39,885 nt of DNA from CAADGY01 sp035714225 (GCA_035714225.1 DASTMK010000151.1:1-39885), one strand, 5' to 3'. Shown: positions 24,666 to 32,651, numbered from the stretch's first letter. Notes: generated from the letters alone by a model not told the origin. Translations and numbers: made by a program.

Positions 24666-25531
24666 GGGGCCTCCAGGGGGTCAACATACTCCTCGTGAAG
24701 CTTGCTTCGCATCTGCGTCTTCATCACATCGAGATAATCCGGGCGTTCGCGATCCACGAATTTGCCGACCACGATCTCTCCATCGAAGGTCAAGTCCACT
24801 TCGCTGGTGGAGGCGCCGTGCCGGACTTTGCTCTTCTCCTTGTAGAATTTCATCGCGTCGAGTCCGTCGCCCATTTTGTTGCGCCGCTGGTACAGCGTGG
24901 GGCACGGCGACAATACTTCGATGAAACAGAATCCCTTTCGGTTGAATACCTCCGCCATGGAGCGCGTGAGCTGCCGCACATGAAACGTGGTCCAGCGCGC
25001 CACGTAGGAGGCTCCGGCGGCTTCCGCCAGGGAAGGCAGGTTGAACGTAGGCTCGTAAGAGCCGTAAGGCGCGGTGGTGCTGATGGCCAGTTGCGGCGTG
25101 GTGGGTGCGCTCTGCCCACCGGTCATTGCATAAATGAGGTTGTTGACGCAGATCACTTTGATGTCGATATTGCGCCGCGCGGCGTGAATCAGGTGATTGC
25201 CGCCGATGGCCGTCAGGTCGCCGTCGCCCGAATAAACCACCACCTGCAACTCGGGGTTGGCAAGCTTCAAACCGGTGGCAAACGGAATCGCTCTGCCGTG
25301 CGTGGTGTGGAAAGAATCGAGCTCGACGTAGCCCGCGACGCGGCCGGTACAGCCGATTCCGGAAACCACTGCCACTTTGTCGAGGTTGGCACCGGATTCC
25401 ACCAAAGCCCGGGCGAAACAGTTCACCGTCGTGCCGATACCGCAGCCGGGACACCAGATGTGAGGCATGCGCTCGCTGCGCAGGAACGGCTCCACGGGAT
25501 TGATTTCAACCTGTTCGAGAACTTCACTCAT
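24653..25531 (-). CDS. korB: 2-oxoacid:ferredoxin oxidoreductase, beta subunit (KorB-like)
   Basis: 292 residues. The thiamine diphosphate site is clear: YSGDGDLTAIGGNHLIHAARRN...ICVNNLIYAMTGGQ, the GDG-x(25-30)-NN pattern. Cysteines for the [4Fe-4S] cluster are in CPGC (near residue 27), SGIGCTGR and LSPCPTLYQRRN. It decarboxylates the 2-oxoacid and passes electrons through the cluster to ferredoxin. The ATG at 25531 overlaps the korA stop by 4 nt; the frame is open further upstream but that part is antisense-like and unlike the family. Confidence 0.9.
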   Translation of the reverse strand: MSEVLEQVEINPVEPFLRSERMPHIWCPGCGIGTTVNCFARALVESGANLDKVAVVSGIGCTGRVAGYVELDSFHTTHGRAIPFATGLKLANPELQVVVYSGDGDLTAIGGNHLIHAARRNIDIKVICVNNLIYAMTGGQSAPTTPQLAISTTAPYGSYEPTFNLPSLAEAAGASYVARWTTFHVRQLTRSMAEVFNRKGFCFIEVLSPCPTLYQRRNKMGDGLDAMKFYKEKSKVRHGASTSEVDLTFDGEIVVGKFVDRERPDYLDVMKTQMRSKLHEEYVDPLEAPCQI

Positions 25532-26685
25532 CGCAGAGCCTCCAGAATGGCGTGCAGAATATCTTCCGGGCGATGGACCGCGCCTCCGGCGTGAGTCACC
25601 GGCACTGTCCTGGCTTGGCCGCCCGCGGCGCGCTCCACTTCGAGCGAAATCTGACCCAGGTTCAGTTCGGGAACGACAAAGACCCTGGTCCGGGCCGCGA
25701 GTTCTTTGATCTTCTGTTCCGGAAAAGGCCACGCGGCAATCAACCGGAGCTTACCCGCTTTAATGCCCTGCTGCCGCGCCAGTTCGATGGCACGCTGCGC
25801 CACGCGCGCCGTGATCCCGTAAGAGACCACTATCACGTCCGCGTCTTCCGTGCCTTCCTCCTCGACCAGCGTCAGACGCTTCGACGCGTTCCGGATCTTG
25901 TCCTTCAACCGGCGGACCAACTTGTCCTGCATCTGCGGATTCATGGCGGGATAACCACGTTCGTCGTGAGTCAATCCGGTGATGTGAAACTTGTAGCCTT
26001 CCCCTGCGTGAACCATTTCCGGCACGGCGTCCCCATTGGTTGCATACAGGTGGAATTGACCCGGTGGCTTGGTCGCGCGGCGCCGCGGCGTGATGCGGAT
26101 TTCACTGGCGGGTGGAATCACCACTTTTTCCGTCATATGCCCCACACACTCGTCCATCATCACCATCACCGGTACGCGAAATTCCTCAGAGAGGTTAAAT
26201 GCCTCAATGGTGAGGTCAAAACACTCCTGGGGAGAGGAGGGGCAAATAGCGATGATCTCGTAATCGCCGTGCGAGCCCCAGCGCGCCTGCATCATATCGG
26301 CCTGCGCGGGGAGAGTGGGGAGGCCTGTTGACGGCCCGCCGCGCTGGACATTGACGAATACGCAAGGAGTTTCCGTCATGACGGCATAACCGATGTGCTC
26401 CATCATCAGGGAGAAGCCCGGGCCGGACGTCACGGTAAAAGCTTTCGCGCCGCCCCAAACGGCACCGAGAATGGTAATGGAAGCAGCCAATTCGTCTTCC
26501 ATCTGGATGAACGTTCCGCCGACTGTCGGTATGCGGCTGGCGAATCTTTCAACAATTTCAGTGGAGGGAGTGATGGGATACCCTGCGGCAAATCGCGCGC
26601 CTGCGGCTAATGCCCCTTCCGTACACGCCTGATCGCCATCCAAAAAATGCGCGCCCGTCAGAACGCCTTTCGGGTCAGCGTGCAT
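25528..26685 (-). CDS. korA: 2-oxoacid:ferredoxin oxidoreductase, alpha subunit (KorA-like)
   Basis: 385 residues. The pyrimidine-binding domain shows GDQACTEGALAAGARFAAGYPITPSTEIVE, QMEDELAASITILGAVWGGAKAFTVTSGPGFSLMMEHIGYAVMTE and GGPSTGLPTLPAQADM, all diagnostic of KorA/PorA. It lacks the N-terminal gamma domain found in fused two-subunit Kor enzymes, consistent with the separate korC. 2-oxoglutarate is the likeliest substrate from the korDABC arrangement, but branched-chain 2-oxoacids cannot be excluded. The ATG at 26685 overlaps the end of korD by 11 nt. Confidence 0.88.
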   Translation of the reverse strand: MHADPKGVLTGAHFLDGDQACTEGALAAGARFAAGYPITPSTEIVERFASRIPTVGGTFIQMEDELAASITILGAVWGGAKAFTVTSGPGFSLMMEHIGYAVMTETPCVFVNVQRGGPSTGLPTLPAQADMMQARWGSHGDYEIIAICPSSPQECFDLTIEAFNLSEEFRVPVMVMMDECVGHMTEKVVIPPASEIRITPRRRATKPPGQFHLYATNGDAVPEMVHAGEGYKFHITGLTHDERGYPAMNPQMQDKLVRRLKDKIRNASKRLTLVEEEGTEDADVIVVSYGITARVAQRAIELARQQGIKAGKLRLIAAWPFPEQKIKELAARTRVFVVPELNLGQISLEVERAAGGQARTVPVTHAGGAVHRPEDILHAILEALR

Positions 26686-26923
26686 GAACCACTCCGGTGC
26701 CGGCGGCCTGCCGAAACTTGTAGCCGAAGATCGCAAAGTCCGGGCAGTACATGCCGCACAGGTCGCAACCACTACATTTTTCAGGAGCTATCATATGGGG
26801 CGGGTGATACCCCTTGGAGTTGAAAGCAGAAGAAAGCGAGAGTACTTTCGTCGGGCAGAACTCTACACAGAAGCCGCAACCCTTGCAGCGTTCCACCAAA
26901 ATAGAAACGGATCCTTTTGCCAT
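26675..26923 (-). CDS. korD: Ferredoxin-type 2x[4Fe-4S] subunit (KorD-like)
   Basis: 82 residues with two perfect C-x2-C-x2-C-x3-C-P motifs: CKGCGFCVEFCP and CSGCDLCGMYCP. In four-subunit Kor/Vor enzymes this delta subunit carries electrons from the beta-subunit cluster to free ferredoxin. I chose the ATG at 26923 (MAKGSVSILVERC), with GAGGTG 5 nt upstream, over a start 45 nt earlier. It is the first gene of the kor operon and follows the ABC transporter ATPase by 63 nt with no clear promoter between. Confidence 0.88.
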   Translation of the reverse strand: MAKGSVSILVERCKGCGFCVEFCPTKVLSLSSAFNSKGYHPPHMIAPEKCSGCDLCGMYCPDFAIFGYKFRQAAGTGVVHAR

Positions 26924-26986
26924 TGCCACCTCAGAGAGGATGAGTGCAATGGGATGAAATGCACGCACGCTGCCAAGCGGACGGCC

Positions 26987-27712
26987 TCAGTGCCCGCGGG
27001 TGGCGATGGTTGTCCAGTCTTCGGGTGTCCGGCCTTCCGGCAGGAGGGCGCCTTTATCCAGATACCGGATCTTTGTGGCGGAGCGGGCGGCATGGGGATC
27101 GTGCGTCACCATCACGATGGTCTTGCCGTACTCCTGGTTCAGGCGGGACAGCAGCGTCAGCACTTCCTGGGCGGAAGAGGCATCGAGGTTGCCGGTAGGT
27201 TCGTCCGCGAGAATGAGGTCCGGATCGGTGACAATGGCCCGGGCGATCGCCACGCGCTGTTCCTGGCCGCCGGAAAGCTGGCGCGGGTAGTGCGCCATTC
27301 GATCACCCAGTCCCACCAGCTTCAGCGCCGTGGCTGCGTGTTCCAGGCGTTCTTTCTTCTTGAGGTTCGTGAGCTTCAACGGCAGCTCCACGTTTTCCAT
27401 CGCGGTCAGCACGGGGATGAGGTTGAAGGACTGGAACACGAACCCGATATGCATGTTGCGCCAGCGGGCGATTTCACGGTCGCTCAACGCTCTCAGGTCG
27501 CTTCCCAATACCAGGATCTGGCCTCCGGTGGGCCGGTCCATGGCCGCGATCAGGTGCAGCAGCGTGGACTTTCCGGAGCCGGACGGTCCCATCAACGCGA
27601 CGAATTCGCCTTTGGCAATGGAGAGGTCCACGTCTTTCAACGCGACCACGTGGAATTCATCGCGAATGAACTCCTTGGTGAGTTGCCGTGTCTCGATGAT
27701 GTCATCCGCCAT
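26987..27712 (-). CDS. ABC transporter ATPase, MacB/LolD family
   Basis: 241 residues. Walker A GPSGSGKST at residues 42-50, the family-typical LLHLIAAMDRPTGGQILVLG, signature LSGGQEQRVAIARA, Walker B LILADEPTGNLD and the H-loop MVTHD are all present, so it should be active. The Q-loop region GFVFQSFNLIPVLTAMENVELPL is typical of the MacB/LolD class that drives mechanotransmission-type exporters. It starts 2 nt after the membrane fusion protein gene and is the motor for the two FtsX-like permeases upstream. Confidence 0.93.
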   Translation of the reverse strand: MADDIIETRQLTKEFIRDEFHVVALKDVDLSIAKGEFVALMGPSGSGKSTLLHLIAAMDRPTGGQILVLGSDLRALSDREIARWRNMHIGFVFQSFNLIPVLTAMENVELPLKLTNLKKKERLEHAATALKLVGLGDRMAHYPRQLSGGQEQRVAIARAIVTDPDLILADEPTGNLDASSAQEVLTLLSRLNQEYGKTIVMVTHDPHAARSATKIRYLDKGALLPEGRTPEDWTTIATRGH

Positions 27713-27714
27713 GC

Positions 27715-29058
27715 TCAGCCTTTCCTCTCTTTCACACGGTCGCCGTCTTTCAAATCCGCGGGCGGATTGACGATCAGATCCTCACCGCCGATCAGCCCTT
27801 CCGCGATCCGTACCCCCTGCGGAGTAGTTCCGGCGGGCTTGACCGTCCGCCGCACTGCCTTTCCATCCAGCACAACGAATACTGCGTTATCGCGGACGGC
27901 GGAGGGTGGAATAACCACCGTTCGGACCGGCGCTCCGCCCGGCTCCGCTTTTTCTTCCGAATAGAAAGCGACGCTGGCGTTCATTTCCGGACGCAGATAG
28001 TCGTCGGGCTCCAAAACTTTGACCTTGATTTGCACCGTCGCTTTCTGGCGGTTGGCTTCGGGCGAGATCTCGTCGATGACGCCCTCATACTTCCGGTCCG
28101 GAAATGCATCGGTTGTGACGATGCCCCGCTGGCGCGGGTCCAGTTTCGCAAAATCGTTCTGGCTGATGTCCAGTTCGACTTCCAAATCCCGCAGGTCCGC
28201 GAGCGAAACCACGTATCCTTTGGCGCCCCGTTCGCCGACGAAACTGGTGGTCACAAATTCGCCCTTTTCCACCGCGCGTTCCAGAATCGTGCCCGTCACC
28301 GGTGCTCGGATCACAGTGTTCTCGAGTTGCGTCTCGCCGAATGCGACCGCGCCGCGTGCCTGTTCCACCTGCCCTCGCGCGGCGGCGATCTCTTCCTGCC
28401 GCGGGCCGATGCGCACCAACTCATACGCCTTCTCCAGCGCGATCACACGAGCGGCCCGCGCCTCATAAGCGGCGCGCGCATCGTCCAGAGTCTGCCGCGC
28501 CAGAACTCCTCCACCGACGAGTTTGTTGCTCCGGTCCAGTGTGATCCTGGCGTTGGCAAGGTCCGCGCGCGCTTCTTCCACTTCCGCCCGCGCTCGCTCG
28601 ATCTCTTCCGGACGTGAACCGTTCAGCAGCTCGCTCAGGCGGGCTTCGAGAGCGGCAAGCTGCCCTTTTGCCTGCTGCAACTGCGCGCGATACTCGTCGT
28701 CTTCGAGCCGGACGATCACCTGGCCTTCGCGAACCTTGTCGCCCTTGTCCACGCCAATCCACGCCACGCGCCCGAGTACTTTCGAGGCAACCTGAATCTT
28801 GTGCGCCGCGACGATATAGCCGGTCGCATTCAGCACAATCGTATTGGCGGCGTTGCCGCCGGTTGTTTGCGCCTGCACCCGGTGGACTTCCACTTCCGCC
28901 GCCCGATTCAACAGGCTATAGCCGTAAAGCGCGGCGCCCGCGATCACGAGCAGAGCGATGCCCGCGATAATCCAGCGCCGGGACCAACCGGAGCCCCGGG
29001 GTGCTTCTTTCCTGGCTCTGTCGATACGAAGACTCTTGAGTTCCGTTTCCATTGGCAT
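27715..29058 (-). CDS. HlyD/MacA-type periplasmic adaptor (membrane fusion protein)
   Basis: 447 residues. A short cytoplasmic start is followed by one membrane anchor (IIAGIALLVIAGAALYGYSLL), then the lipoyl half (NATGYIVAAHKIQVASKVLGRVAWIGVDKGDKVREGQVIVRLED), a long coiled coil (about residues 110-250, rich in Ala/Glu/Arg), the second lipoyl half (ENTVIRAPVTGTILERAVEKGEFV) and beta-barrel domains. It would bridge the inner-membrane ABC exporter to an outer-membrane channel. No TolC-like gene is in the window. The ATG at 29058 has AGGA 6 nt upstream. Repeat copy C lies just before it. Confidence 0.92.
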   Translation of the reverse strand: MPMETELKSLRIDRARKEAPRGSGWSRRWIIAGIALLVIAGAALYGYSLLNRAAEVEVHRVQAQTTGGNAANTIVLNATGYIVAAHKIQVASKVLGRVAWIGVDKGDKVREGQVIVRLEDDEYRAQLQQAKGQLAALEARLSELLNGSRPEEIERARAEVEEARADLANARITLDRSNKLVGGGVLARQTLDDARAAYEARAARVIALEKAYELVRIGPRQEEIAAARGQVEQARGAVAFGETQLENTVIRAPVTGTILERAVEKGEFVTTSFVGERGAKGYVVSLADLRDLEVELDISQNDFAKLDPRQRGIVTTDAFPDRKYEGVIDEISPEANRQKATVQIKVKVLEPDDYLRPEMNASVAFYSEEKAEPGGAPVRTVVIPPSAVRDNAVFVVLDGKAVRRTVKPAGTTPQGVRIAEGLIGGEDLIVNPPADLKDGDRVKERKG

Positions 29059-29073
29059 CCGGGTTCCTCAGTT

Positions 29074-29098
29074 ACCCGCTTGCTGACGCGCGCGGCTC
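29074..29098 (+). repeat. Dispersed repeat copy C, between permease 2 and adaptor gene
   Basis: A 25-bp GC-rich element containing CGCTTGCTGACGCGCGCGG; it matches copy B at 22 of 25 positions. It lies in the 56-nt gap between the second permease and the adaptor gene, 15 nt upstream of the adaptor start, on the strand opposite to transcription. No mirror arm is visible here. Confidence 0.65.
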
Positions 29099-29114
29099 CG
29101 TTGAAACCATGTAC

Positions 29115-30281
29115 TCAGATCTCCCGAAGCGCTGTCAGGATCTCTTTGTTCGCCGCCATGCGGGCCGGAAAAACCCCTCCAATGGCTCCCATCAGCAGCG
29201 CGAAGAGAAGACCCTTCAGCATCAGTTCCCCCGTTACGCGAAAGTTGAACGCGATCTCGCTGAATGTGACGAAGCTTCCGATGCCGGTTTCGATGCTGTT
29301 GAGCGGCAGCACCAGCAGACATCCCAAAAGACCTCCCACGAGCGACAGTAGAAGCGATTCGATCAGAAAGCTGGACAAAATTCCAGCTTTCGAAAACCCG
29401 AGCACGCGAAGCGTACCGATTTCGGCGGAGCGCCGTGCCACCGCCGCATACATCGTGTTCATCGCCGCAAAGCTGCTGCCAATCGCCATGATGACGGCCA
29501 CGAACATCCCCATGAATTCGATGGGTGCGGCGGACTGCATCTGCTGTTCATAGTAAGAGCGCTCGGTCTGCGCCATGACATTGAAGCGGCGGTCGCTCTG
29601 AAGATCGTTGACGAGGGCCTGCACCGCTACGGGGTCCACCGCACGCACCAGGGCCGAACTCAGCACCTCGCTCCGGTTGTAGTCGGATGCGACCTGGTTC
29701 AGATCCGCGAAGATCTCGCTGTTCGCGGCGGAGCGGCCCGCGTCGAACACGCCGACGATCTCCCAATCCCCACGCCCGAAGCGTATGCGGTTGCCGATTT
29801 GAGCGGCACTGTAGCGATTTGCAATCGACCGGCCCACCACCACCTCGCGCCGTCCCGGTTGGAACCACCGTCCCGCACTCAGCCGAATCTCGTCGCGCAT
29901 CTCGATGCCGATCGGCGCCAGGCCGCGCAGAGTGATGTTGATACCGTCGGGATTGTCCGGGCTTTCGAGAGAAATCACCGTCACCATTTCCAGGGACGCC
30001 ATCGGCTCGCCGTTTTTGGAGCGCGCAATTCCCGGTTTGAAGATCAGGTCCTGAAATGTGCTTCGATTGAAATTACTGGTCAACTCGGAAGTGGACCCTT
30101 TCCGCATCACCAGAACATGCAAAGGATTTCCCGTGGCGCCCAGGGACGTTTGCAAGCCTTCCACCAGCGCCATGATGGCGAGCAGCACGGCCACGGTCAG
30201 GGCGATTCCCAGGGCCGTCATCACGGTGGTGGTCTTCCGTACGGCGAGGTTGCGAAGATTGTACGCCAATGGAATGGCCAC
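29115..30281 (-). CDS. FtsX/MacB-type ABC permease (second of two)
   Basis: 388 residues with the MacB-type layout: an N-terminal transmembrane helix (TTTVMTALGIALTVAVLLAIMALV), a periplasmic domain of about 220 residues, and three C-terminal helices (FVAVIMAIGSSFAAMNTMYAAV, ESLLLSLVGGLLGCLLVLPL and LLFALLMGAIGGVFPA). FSKAGILSSFLIES is the conserved coupling segment. The start is GTG at 30281 (VAIPLAYNLRNLAVRKTT), 11 nt after the first permease's stop with AGAGGG upstream; the longer reading would overlap that gene by 180 nt. It probably pairs with the first permease as a heterodimer. Confidence 0.88.
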   Translation of the reverse strand: MAIPLAYNLRNLAVRKTTTVMTALGIALTVAVLLAIMALVEGLQTSLGATGNPLHVLVMRKGSTSELTSNFNRSTFQDLIFKPGIARSKNGEPMASLEMVTVISLESPDNPDGINITLRGLAPIGIEMRDEIRLSAGRWFQPGRREVVVGRSIANRYSAAQIGNRIRFGRGDWEIVGVFDAGRSAANSEIFADLNQVASDYNRSEVLSSALVRAVDPVAVQALVNDLQSDRRFNVMAQTERSYYEQQMQSAAPIEFMGMFVAVIMAIGSSFAAMNTMYAAVARRSAEIGTLRVLGFSKAGILSSFLIESLLLSLVGGLLGCLLVLPLNSIETGIGSFVTFSEIAFNFRVTGELMLKGLLFALLMGAIGGVFPARMAANKEILTALREI

Positions 30282-30292
30282 AGTACCCTCTC

Positions 30293-31450
30293 TTAATCCG
30301 AGAACCGGAGCGAATCTACAATGGACCGGCGCGAGGCGCTCCAGGCGGGCAGAAACGAACTGACCGCGCCAATGAAACAGGCCAGCGCCGCTCCTCCTAA
30401 TATCACCGCGGGAGGGAGCGAGAGCGTTTTGAGATCGACCATCGTGATCGGCCCCTGTCTGATAAACGCGCAAATAACTTCCGAAAGAGCCAACCCGAGA
30501 ACGCCTCCGATCAATGCAATGAAAACCGCCTCCGAAATAATGATCCCCAGAACGGCGGGCGATGTGAAGCCCAGCGTTTTCATGATGCCGACCTCCCGCA
30601 CCCGCTCGCGCACCGACATCGCCATGGTGTTGCCGGAAACCAGCAACAGCGTGAAGGTGATGGCGCCGCAGATGCTTAGCAGGAAGAGCTTGACGTTGCC
30701 CAGATAGCCGAGGAAGCTTAACTGGAAGGCGCGTTCCGGTTCCGTCTTGGTCTGTGCGGGGGCGTTTTGGAACATCGCATCAATGTCGTGGGCGATTTGC
30801 GGCACCGAGTCCGGACTGTCGGCCAGAATCGCAAACGTGCTCACTGCGTCGCGGCGTGCCTCCGGGATGCTTTCGCGCAGGTATTCATAGTGGAAGAAAA
30901 AGTTTTCGTTATCGTTGGGGGCGTCGTAGACGGCGCGAATGGTGAACTCCATGGTCACCGGGAAGATGTCGCCGATCAGCGTGACGCGGTCGCCCAGTTT
31001 CCAGCCGTAGCGCTCCATCAGTGGGCGTCCCACCAGGCAGGCGCTCCGCTCTCGCCGGAAGGCCTCTTTCTGGTCGTCCGGTATCCGGTATTCCGGGTAC
31101 AGCACGTACAACTTTTCGGGCTCGACGGCCATTCGTGCGAAGAAATTTTTGAAATCATTGTCCTTGTAGATGCCGCCGAACCACTGGATGATCGTGATGT
31201 CCCGAACACCGGGCACCTGCTTCATGCGATCGCGGTAGGATACCGGCATCACATTGGCAAGCGAAATGCGATTGCGGGTGATCAGGCGCAGCGCCTGCTC
31301 CGGGGTAGCTTCCCCGAAGTAGAAAGCGTGGTACATCGCCATCAGCACTCCGAGCAAACACAGCGATGCCGCGATGCTCAGCACCGTCAGAATGCTGCGA
31401 CGCCGGTTGCGTAACACGTTTTTAACAACCAGGGGGAAATACCGGGACAT
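30293..31450 (-). CDS. FtsX/MacB-type ABC permease (first of two)
   Basis: 385 residues, same layout as its downstream partner: VVKNVLRNRRRSILTVLSIAASLCLLGVLMAMYHAFYF as N-terminal helix, a periplasmic domain (MPVSYRDRMKQVPGVRDITI), and three C-terminal helices (LLSICGAITFTLLLVSGNTMAMSVRERVREVGIMKTLGFTSPAVLGIIISEAVFIALIGGVLGL). It ends ASRRSIVDSLRFSD. It heads the permease-permease-adaptor-ATPase operon. The ATG at 31450 lies only 9 nt after a perfect TATAAT and has no Shine-Dalgarno, so it may be translated from a leaderless mRNA. Confidence 0.88.
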   Translation of the reverse strand: MSRYFPLVVKNVLRNRRRSILTVLSIAASLCLLGVLMAMYHAFYFGEATPEQALRLITRNRISLANVMPVSYRDRMKQVPGVRDITIIQWFGGIYKDNDFKNFFARMAVEPEKLYVLYPEYRIPDDQKEAFRRERSACLVGRPLMERYGWKLGDRVTLIGDIFPVTMEFTIRAVYDAPNDNENFFFHYEYLRESIPEARRDAVSTFAILADSPDSVPQIAHDIDAMFQNAPAQTKTEPERAFQLSFLGYLGNVKLFLLSICGAITFTLLLVSGNTMAMSVRERVREVGIMKTLGFTSPAVLGIIISEAVFIALIGGVLGLALSEVICAFIRQGPITMVDLKTLSLPPAVILGGAALACFIGAVSSFLPAWSASRRSIVDSLRFSD

Positions 31451-31459
31451 AACCGCTTA

Positions 31460-31465
31460 ATTATA
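31460..31465 (-). promoter_or_regulatory. Perfect -10 box close to the start of the efflux operon
   Basis: TATAAT on the minus strand, 9 nt upstream of the ATG of the first permease. Counting 6-7 nt to the start of transcription leaves a leader of only 2-3 nt. No good -35 is seen at 16-18 nt. It sits in the 56-nt gap after vapC. Confidence 0.5.
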
Positions 31466-31506
31466 GGGTACGCCTTGCGGGAGTAGTTTGTTCCGTGAGC
31501 GCGCCA

Positions 31507-31941
31507 CTAAGCGTCATCGAGCACAAAGGTTTCAAAGGCAGTGACCCTTTTGAAGACAGGATCATTGGTGACGAATCCTGTGGCGCCCGACCAGACGGCA
31601 GTCGCGGCGTGAAGAGCATCCGGTGTCTTAAGCCGGTGCTCTGCCCGGAATCGAGCCGCCAGGTCCGCAATCTCCAGTCCGGGAGGGATCCATTCCAGAT
31701 TTGGATAAGTCGTGAGCAGCCCATAGAAGAGGTTGACCCTGTCTTCATCTTTCTCACGGTACGGCGGAACGAGCAACTCGGTCATGGTGATCGTGGATGT
31801 GACCCCGGCGTGACCGGACTGCTCGAGCCATTGGAAGATCCCATCCGCCAGGGTGACATAGCGGCCATTTGCCTCCATCTCATAGATGAAGATACTGGTG
31901 TCGATGGCGATCCGGTGATGACGCCGGAGGAACTGGCGCAA
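31507..31941 (-). CDS. vapC: PIN-domain toxin, VapC-like
   Basis: 144 residues. The acidic PIN catalytic residues are recognisable: D14 (IAIDTSIFIY), E55 (TMTELL), D108 (KTPDALHAATAV) and D127 (FVTNDPVF). VapC toxins are Mg-dependent ribonucleases that cut tRNA or rRNA and are held inactive by VapB. There is no ATG: the probable start is TTG at 31941, 5 nt after the antitoxin stop, with a CTG 9 nt earlier as alternative and GGAG somewhat far upstream. A weak start may keep toxin below antitoxin. Confidence 0.87.
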   Translation of the reverse strand: MRQFLRRHHRIAIDTSIFIYEMEANGRYVTLADGIFQWLEQSGHAGVTSTITMTELLVPPYREKDEDRVNLFYGLLTTYPNLEWIPPGLEIADLAARFRAEHRLKTPDALHAATAVWSGATGFVTNDPVFKRVTAFETFVLDDA

Positions 31942-31946
31942 CGATG

Positions 31947-32168
31947 TCAGTCCCAGCTCCGCCGCTCCTTACGGAGGTGCTGCGGGGAATAGACACGCTT
32001 CGCTAAACCCCGGAGCGCCGCCTGGTGAGAAGCCGGTTTCGGCAGCATGACCACGGTCGACCCTCGCACGACGATAAGCACTTTATCGCCCGCTTTCAGA
32101 GCCAACGCTTCCCGCGCTTCCCGGGGTATGACGATCTGGTTTTTCGTGGAAAGAGTCGCCTCAGTCAT
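31947..32168 (-). CDS. vapB: AbrB/SpoVT-type antitoxin, VapB-like
   Basis: 73 residues. The N-terminal swapped-hairpin DNA-binding domain is clear: ATLSTKNQIVIPREAREALALKAGDKVLIVV, the AbrB/MazE pattern. The C-terminal part (ASHQAALRGLAKRVYSPQHLRKERRSWD) would wrap the toxin. It lies directly upstream of the PIN gene, the usual antitoxin-first order, and probably represses its own promoter at the CTTTAC/GTAAAG palindrome. Confidence 0.87.
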   Translation of the reverse strand: MTEATLSTKNQIVIPREAREALALKAGDKVLIVVRGSTVVMLPKPASHQAALRGLAKRVYSPQHLRKERRSWD

Positions 32169-32170
32169 CC

Positions 32171-32195
32171 CTTTACATTATCGCAAAACGTAAAG
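32171..32195 (-). promoter_or_regulatory. Operator palindrome with extended -10 before vapB
   Basis: CTTTAC (32171-32176) and GTAAAG (32190-32195) form a 6-bp inverted repeat 2 nt upstream of the vapB ATG. Inside it, on the minus strand, TGC-GATAAT is an extended -10 box (hexamer 32182-32177). AbrB-type antitoxins commonly bind such a site in their own promoter. If this -10 is used the leader would be only 1-2 nt. Confidence 0.5.
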
Positions 32196-32215
32196 CAGCT
32201 CGCTTCAAAAGTCAC

Positions 32216-32240
32216 GACCGCTTGCTCACGCGCGCGGCTC
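32216..32240 (+). repeat. Dispersed repeat copy B, covering the 3' end of the ABA4-like gene
   Basis: A 25-bp element containing CGCTTGCTCACGCGCGCGG, matching copy A at 24 of 25 positions. Read on the minus strand it supplies the last four codons and the TGA stop of the ABA4-like gene (ending SEPRA). Confidence 0.7.
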
Positions 32241-32651
32241 CGAAGGCGGTGCGAGCCACCGGATCGTCCGGTACAACAATAACCCCGCCGGTCCCAGGAG
32301 GAAGGTCAGAACCAGCGCGGGCACGATGAGCAGATGGGGAATGCCGCGCCGTTGTGCGTCGCGCGCCTCCCATCCGCCGATGAACAGATCGAATGCCAGG
32401 TAATGGGTCCACCCGGCCAGCAGCGCCCAGGGATTGTCGAAGAGTGCCCTTACGCCCGCCAGGGAGGAGAACCCACCCTCGCTCCGCATCAGGACCACAG
32501 CCATCAGCACTACGTAGACGGCTGCGAGCAGCAGCGGCATCACCACCGGCACGATCCTTGAGGCCCAGCGCATCCGCGGAAGAAATACCAGCGGCAGCCA
32601 CGCCGCCACGGTCACCAGGTTCAGGATGGAAAAGAGTTGTTCGGCTGTCAT
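32226..32651 (-). CDS. ABA4-like (DUF4281) membrane protein
   Basis: 141 residues with four hydrophobic segments. FSILNLVTVAAWLPLVFLPRMRW at the start, FDNPWALLAGWTHYLAFDLFIGGWEARDAQRRGIPHLLIVPALVLTFLLGPAGLLLY in the second half match the ABA4-like family; WTHYLAFDLFIG.W is its most typical segment. In plants ABA4 is needed for neoxanthin formation; the bacterial role is unknown. The ATG at 32651 overlaps the upstream gene's stop by 4 nt. The last codons and stop lie in repeat copy B, so the tail may have been replaced by the repeat. Confidence 0.82.
   Translation of the reverse strand: MTAEQLFSILNLVTVAAWLPLVFLPRMRWASRIVPVVMPLLLAAVYVVLMAVVLMRSEGGFSSLAGVRALFDNPWALLAGWTHYLAFDLFIGGWEARDAQRRGIPHLLIVPALVLTFLLGPAGLLLYRTIRWLAPPSEPRA

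Noticed and set aside
25532..25732. A 67-residue extension of korB
   Set aside because: It overlaps korA in another frame and is Arg/Gly/Ser-rich; the 4-nt ATGA overlap at 25531 gives the conventional start.
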